DNA from: Syntrophomonadaceae bacterium
GTDB lineage: Bacteria > Bacillota > Syntrophomonadia > Syntrophomonadales > Syntrophomonadaceae
Direction of reading: 5' to 3'
DNA length: 11,539 bases
Assembly (NCBI GenBank): GCA_028698695.1
Contig: JAQVWB010000042.1
Span: 1 to 11,539 of the forward strand
Below are positions 1-5,507 of this stretch, in pieces; position 1 is the stretch's first letter; each line of letters starts with the position of its first letter. A program made the position numbers and the translations under genes. The notes below the pieces were generated by a model. The model saw only the letters and a program-made list of their open reading frames with translations. It ran no database searches and was not told the DNA's origin.

Positions 1-105
1 GGCTACACAATCAGCTGCTACCGTAGTATAAGCATGCCCAATGTGTAAATTATCACTGGGATAATATATGGGGGTAGTAATATAAAATCGATGGTCCTGC
101 TTCAA
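1..105 (-). CDS. metG: Methionyl-tRNA synthetase, N-terminal fragment (runs off the left edge)
   Basis: Charges tRNA-Met with methionine in the cytoplasm. Only the first 35 codons are in the window. They read as a class I synthetase N-terminus: the strand-plus-loop FYITTPIYYPSDN at residues 7-19, followed by the HIGH ATP-binding signature as HIGHAY at residues 21-26. The start is TTG at 105-103, because a strong Shine-Dalgarno (AAGGAGGGAC, 120-111) lies 5 bases upstream and no ATG fits. The gene is divergent from abrB, as metS is in Bacillus subtilis. The identity is safe from the motif, although the rest of the enzyme, including KMSKS and any C-terminal tRNA-binding domain, is not visible. 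Confidence 0.93.
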   Translation of the reverse strand, partial: MKQDHRFYITTPIYYPSDNLHIGHAYTTVAADCVA

Positions 106-126
106 AAAATGTCCCTCCTTAGAAAT

Positions 127-181
127 TACCGGTTTATATATTACCGGTTAACCCGGTACTAATCTTCACCGAATTATTATA
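127..181 (-). promoter_or_regulatory. Possible metG leader: -10 box and alternative stem-loop
   Basis: On the minus strand a perfect TATAAT (181-176) precedes metG by about 70 bases, but no good -35 is found at 16-18 bp, so the promoter is tentative. Downstream of it the leader holds TACCGG (158-153), a five-base loop GTTAA, and CCGGTA (147-142), a perfect 6-bp stem. A second CCGGTA lies at 132-127, so the upstream arm could pair with either copy. No T-box specifier or antiterminator sequence is recognisable. This could be an operator rather than an RNA element. Confidence 0.3.
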
Positions 182-327
182 AGCTATAGTTTACCACATC
201 TTTACTTCCATATCCTATTTTTACATGATATACAGGTTTATAAGACTAATGCCGGTTGGATATTGTTACATATAACCCCAATAGAGCCTTATTTGTCCTC
301 ATTTTGTCTGGAAATGTTGAAAAATAC

Positions 328-356
328 TTGACTTAAATTGGGAATGTTGGTATAGT
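328..356 (+). promoter_or_regulatory. Sigma-A promoter of abrB
   Basis: TTGACT (328-333) and TATAGT (351-356) are separated by exactly 17 bp, each one mismatch from the sigma-70/A consensus. Transcription would start near 363, giving a leader of about 30 bases with the Shine-Dalgarno GGAGG at 380-384, ten bases before the abrB ATG. abrB in Bacillus is autorepressed and repressed by Spo0A. I do not see a clear Spo0A box here, so regulation is inferred only from the family. Confidence 0.75.
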
Positions 357-394
357 TTGTTGAGAAAGGAATTGAGATTGGAGGAATTTTAATC

Positions 395-646
395 ATGATG
401 AAATCTACTGGTGTGGTGAGAAAAGTTGATGAGTTAGGCCGTATAGTAATCCCCATTGAACTAAGAAGAACAATGGGCATCGAGGAAAAAGATGCACTGG
501 AAATTTACGTCGATAATGAGAAAATTATACTGCGTAAATATGAGCCAGCCTGTATTTTCTGTGGTAATGCAGAAGAAGTTATTAATTACAAAGGCAAGAA
601 TTTATGCAGAAGCTGCATGACTGAACTGGGCAAACAGGTAGGTTAA
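395..646 (+). CDS. abrB: AbrB-family transition-state regulator with a four-cysteine tail
   Basis: An 83-residue DNA-binding regulator. Residues 1-50 are an AbrB/SpoVT swapped-hairpin domain almost identical in pattern to B. subtilis AbrB (KSTGVVRKVDELGRIVIPIE, then LRRTMGI and DALEIYVDNEKI). The C-terminal third differs: C53-x2-C56 and C71-x2-C74 form a compact CxxC/CxxC knuckle that probably binds one zinc, in place of the Bacillus multimerisation domain. A similar cysteine tail is, as I recall, found in clostridial AbrB proteins. It is a dimer or tetramer acting on transition-phase and sporulation genes. The start ATG at 395 has GGAGG ten bases upstream; a second ATG at 398 is also possible. 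It is transcribed alone, divergent from metG, and ends 2 bases from the convergent rsmI. Confidence 0.93.
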   Translation: MMKSTGVVRKVDELGRIVIPIELRRTMGIEEKDALEIYVDNEKIILRKYEPACIFCGNAEEVINYKGKNLCRSCMTELGKQVG

Positions 647-648
647 AT

Positions 649-1491
649 TCAGTCCTTAAGCGTACGGTTTTTTTCTACATAATTGTACAAACTGGATTTA
701 CTAATTCCATATTCCCCGGCCTTCTTTTTGAGGGCCTCTTTTTTATGCATGCCATTATCAAGAAGCTGCTGAACTTCTGCCGCTATTTCATGAAGGGAAG
801 CTGCCCGGATTTCTGCAACTTTTCCCGCCAATACTATGGTTAATTCACCCCGGGCCGGGTTTTGCTGAAAGTACTCCTGGGCTTCCTCTATTGTGCCCCG
901 AAATACCTGCTCATGTATTTTGGTAAGTTCACGGGCTATGGCGATTTGTCTTTCGCTGCCCATGACCTCACTGATAACTTGCAGGAAATTTTCCAGTCTG
1001 TGCGGAGCTTCATAAAAAACTATGGTCTTACTCTCCTGCTGCAGTTTCTGTAATGCGGTTCGCCTTTGTCCGGCCTTTACGGGTAAAAATCCCATGAAAA
1101 CGAAACTATCCGTATCCATTCCCGACAAGGTCAGGGCGGCGATTACTGCCGACGGTCCAGGTATTACCTCGATTTCAATTTCAGCCTTGATAACACTTTT
1201 TATCAGTCTGGTTCCCGGATCTGAAATACCCGGCATACCGGCATCAGTTACGAGAGCCACATTTTTCCCACTGATTAGAAGCTCAATTAAATGGTTTTCC
1301 TTATGCTGATCGCTATGTTGATGATAACTTATCAAAGGTTTTTTAATATGATAACGGTTAAGCAGTTTGATAGTGTGACGAGTATCTTCACAGGCAATTA
1401 CATCTACTGCCCGTAAAGTTTTCAGCAGCCTTACCGTTACATCTTCCAGATTGCCAATTGGGGTTCCGCAAATATACAGTTTCCCTGACAT
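649..1491 (-). CDS. rsmI: 16S rRNA (cytidine(1402)-2'-O)-methyltransferase RsmI
   Basis: A 280-residue SAM-dependent enzyme of the tetrapyrrole-methylase fold that 2'-O-methylates C1402 in the 16S rRNA decoding centre. Landmarks are GTPIGNLED at 9-17, the EDTR motif at 35-38, TDAGMPGISDPG at 82-93 (most family members have T where this has M86) and EAPHRL at 161-166. A C-terminal helical tail with KKEALKKKAGEYGISKSSLY follows. The start is ATG at 1491-1489, since GGGAG at 1505-1501 sits nine bases upstream; the in-frame TTG at 1500 directly abuts that Shine-Dalgarno and is unlikely. It is the last gene of the minus-strand train, 31 bases after trmN6. The yazA (GIY-YIG) gene found between these two in Bacillus is absent. 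Confidence 0.95.
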   Translation of the reverse strand: MSGKLYICGTPIGNLEDVTVRLLKTLRAVDVIACEDTRHTIKLLNRYHIKKPLISYHQHSDQHKENHLIELLISGKNVALVTDAGMPGISDPGTRLIKSVIKAEIEIEVIPGPSAVIAALTLSGMDTDSFVFMGFLPVKAGQRRTALQKLQQESKTIVFYEAPHRLENFLQVISEVMGSERQIAIARELTKIHEQVFRGTIEEAQEYFQQNPARGELTIVLAGKVAEIRAASLHEIAAEVQQLLDNGMHKKEALKKKAGEYGISKSSLYNYVEKNRTLKD

Positions 1492-1522
1492 AATTATCAA
1501 CTCCCGATTAGCGCTCTTAATG

Positions 1523-2278
1523 TTATCCCTGTCCCCGATATATTTGCAGAATTTCTTCGCTATATACTCCTGGAGATTGGTAAATAACCAGCGGTTCCAG
1601 TATCACTGCAGGGCCGGTTCCTTCTTTTTCGGCTTCCACCAACACCATGGAAGGAGCCCGATCCCTGAAAGAATGTACCATCCGCACTCGTTTCAAACTC
1701 ATATCTTGTTGCGCTAGAATTTCCTGCAGACTGGGCAGACGCCGGGCAGGTTGGATGAATGCAAATCGGCCCTGGGGTTTCAGCAGATATCTGGCTGCAC
1801 TAATCAGGTCAGATAAATCCATACAGATTTCGTGCCGGGCTATGGCTTTTTCCTGATTCAGACTTATCTTTCCCTCTTTGCAACCATAATATGGTGGGTT
1901 GCTAACTACTAAATCCATACTTTCCAGAGCCATTAATTGGTCAATATGACGAATATCGCCTGCCATAATCCTGATGCGATCCGTACAATGATTAAGCTGC
2001 AAACTGCGTTCTGCCCGATTATACATATCCGGCTGAATTTCAATACCGGTAATCTGTGCATAAGGAAGTCTCCAATATAGCAGCAGAGCAATGACTCCAC
2101 TGCCGGTACCCAGATCAGTTACTCTGATAGCCTGATTTGCATCTATAAAATTAGCCAATAAAACTGCATCAATTGAAAATCGATAACCGGAACGGGATTG
2201 TATAACCTTTAGGCCGCCCAGCAACAGGTCATCAACTGTTTCCTCTGCCTCAGTCCCTGCTGAGTTATTATCTGCCAC
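1523..2278 (-). CDS. trmN6: tRNA1(Val) (adenine(37)-N6)-methyltransferase-like protein (YabB/TrmN6 family)
   Basis: A 251-residue Rossmann-fold SAM methyltransferase. Motif I is DLGTGSGV (55-62), the acidic SAM-ribose residue is in GIEIQP (78-83), and the N6-adenine catalytic motif is NPPYY (127-131). Upstream, GYRFSIDAVLLANF (31-44) is typical of COG4123. In E. coli the homologue makes m6A37 in tRNA1-Val; the substrate in this organism is inferred. The start is GTG at 2278-2276, with AAGGAG ending 7 bases upstream, inside the last codons of yabA. A longer in-frame reading from 2347 would add 23 residues overlapping yabA and lacks a ribosome site. It is translationally coupled to yabA with a 4-base gap. 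Confidence 0.9.
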   Translation of the reverse strand: MADNNSAGTEAEETVDDLLLGGLKVIQSRSGYRFSIDAVLLANFIDANQAIRVTDLGTGSGVIALLLYWRLPYAQITGIEIQPDMYNRAERSLQLNHCTDRIRIMAGDIRHIDQLMALESMDLVVSNPPYYGCKEGKISLNQEKAIARHEICMDLSDLISAARYLLKPQGRFAFIQPARRLPSLQEILAQQDMSLKRVRMVHSFRDRAPSMVLVEAEKEGTGPAVILEPLVIYQSPGVYSEEILQIYRGQG

Positions 2279-2282
2279 CTGA

Positions 2283-2561
2283 TTACTCCTTTTCCAATAA
2301 AGCAATGCAGAACAAACAATCTTCATTCCGAGGCTGGCCATACTCAAAGGGACAAATATGATAACCCTCGCTGTAAATCCGGCCTATTCCCTCATAACTT
2401 TCCCCCTGAATTTTAATAGCATTTTCTCTGCCAGTAGTATCGGGGGCTATTTCTCTACGGACAACTTCCCTTTCCAGATAAATTATCCGTTCTTTCAGTT
2501 CGCCAATCTCAAGCATCATCTCCCGCATGAGCTGCTTCAGCTCTTGGACAGTTTTCTCCAA
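2283..2561 (-). CDS. yabA: Replication initiation control protein YabA
   Basis: A 92-residue protein with the two-part YabA architecture: an N-terminal heptad-rich coiled coil (about residues 1-36, the tetramerisation helix) and a C-terminal zinc site made of H68, C70, C82 and C85 (HIC, then DCLFC). In B. subtilis it bridges DnaA and the DnaN clamp and restrains re-initiation. The start is taken as TTG at 2561-2559, because GGGGAGG (2577-2571) lies nine bases upstream. The ATG at 2588, nine codons earlier, has no Shine-Dalgarno. Even with the short start it overlaps the 3' end of ricT by 53 bases in another frame, an unusually long overlap. Identity is strong from motif and gene order. Confidence 0.88.
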   Translation of the reverse strand: MEKTVQELKQLMREMMLEIGELKERIIYLEREVVRREIAPDTTGRENAIKIQGESYEGIGRIYSEGYHICPFEYGQPRNEDCLFCIALLEKE

Positions 2562-3222
2562 GTTTGCCGTCCTCCCCTTTACTCTCATACATCTCAGACT
2601 CGTACTTCAAACAACACATGAGTCGGCTACATATCCCCGAAATTTTAGTAGGATTGAGGGATAAGTTTTGTTCTTTGGCCATACGGATGGAAACGGGTTC
2701 AAAATCACCCAGAAAGTTATGGCAGCATAAAATCCGCCCGCAGGCCCCTATTCCACCCAGCATTTTAGCTTCATCACGCACTCCTATTTGTCTTAGCTCA
2801 ATGCGGGTTTTAAATATGGCCGCCAAGTCTTTAACCAGTTCACGAAAATCTACGCGACCCTCGGCTGTAAAATAGAAAATAATTTTACCGGTATCAAAAG
2901 TATATTCCACATCAATCAATCGCATAGGTAAACGGTGTTCCTTTACTTTGCGCCGACAAGTTTCCAGCGCTTCCTGTTCTTTTTTGCGATTGTTTTCATG
3001 TATAATGCTATCCTCAGGTGTCGCTTTACGAATTACCGGCTTTAACGGAAGTACTAATTGGTCCTCCGGAATATCACGTCTGCCGGAAGCCACCATTCCA
3101 TACTCAATTCCTCTGATAGTCTCCACTATAACTGCATCGCCCGCTTCCAAATCCATATCATCGCAAGCAAAATGATATATTTTCCCGGCCGGCTTAAACC
3201 TTATTCCTGCTACCCAGGCCAT
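2509..3222 (-). CDS. ricT: RicT (YaaT), PSP1-domain FeS protein, short C-terminus
   Basis: A 237-residue PSP1-domain protein. In B. subtilis RicT forms the RicAFT (YmcA-YlbF-YaaT) complex, which carries [4Fe-4S] clusters, partners RNase Y in mRNA maturation and affects competence, biofilm and sporulation. Visible features are the N-terminal beta domain (AGIRFKPAGKIYHFAC, 5-20), the PSP1 core with CRRKVKEHRLPMRLIDVEYT (89-108), and the cysteine set C161, C166, C167, C198, C203, C204 in ACGRILCC and ICSRLMCCLKYE. The ATG at 3222 follows GAGGAGGG by six bases. After CLKYE the usual family tail of some tens of residues is replaced by about 30 acidic, low-similarity residues ending inside yabA, so it is shorter than B. 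subtilis YaaT (about 275). Confidence 0.92.
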   Translation of the reverse strand: MAWVAGIRFKPAGKIYHFACDDMDLEAGDAVIVETIRGIEYGMVASGRRDIPEDQLVLPLKPVIRKATPEDSIIHENNRKKEQEALETCRRKVKEHRLPMRLIDVEYTFDTGKIIFYFTAEGRVDFRELVKDLAAIFKTRIELRQIGVRDEAKMLGGIGACGRILCCHNFLGDFEPVSIRMAKEQNLSLNPTKISGICSRLMCCLKYESEMYESKGEDGKLGENCPRAEAAHAGDDA

Positions 3223-3246
3223 TAATAACCCTCCTCTATTAAACCT

Positions 3247-3274
3247 GGCAGTTTATTTCCCGACTTGAACTGCC
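3247..3274 (-). repeat. Inverted repeat in the ricT leader
   Basis: GGCAGTT (3247-3253) and AACTGCC (3268-3274) form a perfect 7-bp stem with a 14-base loop, between holB and ricT and about 10 bases upstream of the ricT Shine-Dalgarno. No T-run follows on the minus strand, so it is not an intrinsic terminator. It may be an operator or an mRNA processing or stability element. Confidence 0.4.
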
Positions 3275-3317
3275 TTATAAATTATTTGCTGGTACCACAA
3301 CGAACTAAATATACTGC

Positions 3318-3356
3318 TCGCAGGCTTAGCATGGGGAACACCTGCGGCCTGTGCGA
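3318..3356 (-). repeat. Imperfect inverted repeat immediately after the holB stop
   Basis: Read on the minus strand, TCGCACAGGC (3356-3347) pairs with GCCTGCGA (3325-3318) across a 21-base loop, with two unpaired bases in the 5' arm. It starts one base after the holB stop codon. There is no poly-U tail, so termination by the intrinsic route is unlikely. It could stabilise the upstream mRNA or mark a cleavage point before ricT. Confidence 0.35.
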
Positions 3357-3357
3357 T

Positions 3358-4320
3358 TCATTGCCAAACCTGATATATTTCCCTGGCAATATGAATACTG
3401 ATCAATGACTTGTTTAAATAATAGCGCATATATTCTTTTAATACTCTGATTCTCTCCAAAGCCTTACGCACCCGCTCATAATCCATAGGCGGCAAGCTGT
3501 CAGCCAGAGTACTGTTCTGGGGAATGATGAGCAGATTGCTCTGCCCGGTTTGCTTGTAAACCATTACATCTCTTAATATAGTCTCCATCATGCCCGCCAT
3601 CAATTCCAGATTTTCCTTGATCTGGTCGGCGGTATCAAAAACGGCCACCCTTTCCGAACCGGCAAGCGTTGCAATACTTTGTCCGGCTAACTCCCATAAC
3701 TGTTCCTCGTTATCCTGCCGGGAGAATTTTTCGGCCAACTCCAGATTACCCTGGCTCAATAGGGCTGCCCGGTACGCTTTTTGTTCTTCAACTCCCCTGC
3801 ATACTAATATGCTGGTGATTGTTTCCTGCGTCAAGGAATAAAATCTTACCATCTGGCAGCGTGAAACAATCGTCTCCATAATCGCATCAATATCAGTGCA
3901 TAATATAATAACCCCATAAGAGGGCGGTTCTTCCAAAGTTTTCAGTAAGGCATTGGCCGTTTCATTGCGCATTAAATGACTGTCTTTGATAATTACTATT
4001 CTATGCTTGGCTCGGTAAGGCTTTACTCCCATCCAGGGTATGAGTTCCTTGCTTATCTGTTCTTTTAGAATAAAACTGTAGTCCTCCGGTACTTCAATCT
4101 CTAATAAATCCGGATGAAACCCCTGCTGGAAAAACAGGTCGCTATCCTGGTCTCCTTTGGCAATAATAGCCCGGGCAAAGGCCAGAGCAGTAGTCGTTTT
4201 ACCGACTCCGGGAGGACCGGTAAATAAATAGGCATGACTTATATTTTCATTTTCCAGACTGCGGGACAACAGGTCAACCGCACGAGGTTGTCCCGCTATC
4301 TTATCCAATGTAGTTATCAT
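3358..4320 (-). CDS. holB: DNA polymerase III delta' subunit (clamp loader), zinc module missing
   Basis: A 320-residue AAA+ protein of the clamp-loader complex that loads the beta clamp at the replication fork. Seen: SHAYLFTGPPGVGKTT, with the Walker A at 35-42, the Walker B-like strand RIVIIKDSHLM (107-117), ANALLKTLEEPP (122-133) and the sensor SRC motif at 153-155. The Walker A is intact, as in Gram-positive delta' rather than the degenerate E. coli one. The conserved four-cysteine zinc module, which normally lies between the P-loop helix and the GxHPDL motif, is gone: only about 16 residues without cysteine (52-67) join ARAI to GFHPDL. ATG at 4320 has GGGGAG upstream. It sits in the yaaR-holB-ricT order of Bacillus. 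Confidence 0.92.
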   Translation of the reverse strand: MITTLDKIAGQPRAVDLLSRSLENENISHAYLFTGPPGVGKTTTALAFARAIIAKGDQDSDLFFQQGFHPDLLEIEVPEDYSFILKEQISKELIPWMGVKPYRAKHRIVIIKDSHLMRNETANALLKTLEEPPSYGVIILCTDIDAIMETIVSRCQMVRFYSLTQETITSILVCRGVEEQKAYRAALLSQGNLELAEKFSRQDNEEQLWELAGQSIATLAGSERVAVFDTADQIKENLELMAGMMETILRDVMVYKQTGQSNLLIIPQNSTLADSLPPMDYERVRKALERIRVLKEYMRYYLNKSLISIHIAREIYQVWQ

Positions 4321-4347
4321 CGTTATTAACTCCCCGGTTATGGCCGT

Positions 4348-4800
4348 TTAAGCCATTAAATCTATCAGTATACCGCGAATTTTATCCAGGGTCTCCAGCA
4401 CTTCCACTGGATCACTCTTCTGGCGCATAAAATCATGCAATAGTTGTTCCATTTCCTGATCAACCGTCTTAATTGTAACTAATATTGACCTTCCTCTGCG
4501 ACTGCGTCCCGATTGTTGATTCAGGTTATACGCCTTTGAGGTGGCTTCCTGTAAAAACTGTTTTACCAGTTTCTTATATAACATCAGATCATTAACGGTC
4601 AGACTTTTATTTAACCTCTCCGTCAGGCCATCCATCTCCCTGAGCAATTCCTGCATACGAAAACGCCCTTCGGCCTCCTGACGCTGATATAACTCCTCAT
4701 TAAATGCAGCCGGCTCTTTCCGGGAAACCTCTACCTGATTTTTGCGTGTAACCGCCGAAAAATTATTAAGTCCTCTTTTATCCCGGTCAATCTTCATCAT
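4348..4800 (-). CDS. yaaR: YaaR family (DUF327) protein, function unknown
   Basis: A 150-residue, largely helical, charged protein with no transmembrane segment, signal peptide or known catalytic motif. The core LTVNDLMLYKKLVKQFLQEA (67-86), then SRRGRSILVTIKTVDQEMEQ (99-118) and a C-terminal VLETLDKIRGILIDLM, match the YaaR/DUF327 family that sits between tmk and holB across Bacilli and Clostridia. Conservation of place suggests a link to replication or nucleotide supply, but no function is established to my knowledge. ATG at 4800 lies five bases after a GGGGG Shine-Dalgarno (4810-4806) that overlaps the tmk stop; the next codon is also ATG and equally possible. The gap to tmk is only 9 bases. 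Confidence 0.85.
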   Translation of the reverse strand: MMKIDRDKRGLNNFSAVTRKNQVEVSRKEPAAFNEELYQRQEAEGRFRMQELLREMDGLTERLNKSLTVNDLMLYKKLVKQFLQEATSKAYNLNQQSGRSRRGRSILVTIKTVDQEMEQLLHDFMRQKSDPVEVLETLDKIRGILIDLMA

Positions 4801-4809
4801 ATTTGCCCC

Positions 4810-5445
4810 CTATTCAGGCCAACTGCGCTCCTGCATCAATTCCTTTATATATTCTATTGCCCTGCCCTTTACCAGGGACTGCGGCTGTGAAGCATCAATT
4901 ACTTTAACGCGGGCAGGATTGGTTCGCGCAATCTGCAAATAACCTTCCCGCACGCGGGTTTGAAACTGCAGGCCTTCCTGTTCCAATCGGTCAGGACGAC
5001 CGTCAGCCCTTCTGACCAAAGCGGTACGGGGATCAAGGTCCAACAACAAAGTTAAATCCGGTTCAATCCCGCCGGTACACAATTGGTTCAGGTTATATAA
5101 AAAATCCAGCTGAATACCCCGGCCATACCCCTGATAGGCAATTGTAGAATCAATGTAACGATCAGCTACGATTAAGCGGCCTGCTTCCAACGCCGGACGA
5201 ATTATCTCATCAACCAACTGACAGCGAGCCGAGGCATATAGCATAGCCTCAGTTCTATCTCCAATAGTATCATTACGACAATCCAGCAACAGCTGTCTAA
5301 TCTGTTCTGAAATCACCGTACTCCCCGGTTCTCGTATGCTAACCGGTAAATATGGCTGCAAAAATTCCTGCAGCTCCATCTTCAAACTGCTCTTGCCGCA
5401 GCCATCTATTCCCTCCAGGCTTATAAACAATCCTCTTCTGCTCAT
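4810..5445 (-). CDS. tmk: Thymidylate kinase
   Basis: A 211-residue P-loop kinase converting dTMP to dTDP with ATP, needed for dTTP synthesis. The P-loop is GIDGCGKSS (12-20). The DRY motif, with its neighbour, is DRYIDST (95-101). The substrate-side AYQGYGRG is at 103-110 and the LID region with RADGRPDRLEQEG near 146-158. The dTMP-binding loop reads REPGST (38-43) where most family members have REPGGT. ATG at 5445 has a weak AAGG Shine-Dalgarno. Immediately downstream is yaaR; the yaaQ/darA gene that follows tmk in Bacillus is absent. Confidence 0.95.
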   Translation of the reverse strand: MSRRGLFISLEGIDGCGKSSLKMELQEFLQPYLPVSIREPGSTVISEQIRQLLLDCRNDTIGDRTEAMLYASARCQLVDEIIRPALEAGRLIVADRYIDSTIAYQGYGRGIQLDFLYNLNQLCTGGIEPDLTLLLDLDPRTALVRRADGRPDRLEQEGLQFQTRVREGYLQIARTNPARVKVIDASQPQSLVKGRAIEYIKELMQERSWPE

Positions 5446-5507
5446 CTCTTACCTTCAATTAAATGGATTCTAAAAAAGTCATTATTACATCCACGACCCA
5501 CTTCATA

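Noticed and set aside
106..394. T-box or S-box riboswitch upstream of metG
   Set aside because: The leader is too short and no specifier loop, antiterminator bulge or SAM-aptamer core can be recognised.
655..674. T-run (668-674) just after abrB, looking like an intrinsic terminator
   Set aside because: The preceding bases form only the palindrome CGTACG with no loop, so there is no stem; the run lies in rsmI codons.
2564..2875. Plus-strand open frame of about 100 codons inside ricT
   Set aside because: It is antisense to a strongly conserved gene, with no Shine-Dalgarno or recognisable domain; similar antisense frames at 7124-7456 and 1022-1309 were rejected for the same reason.
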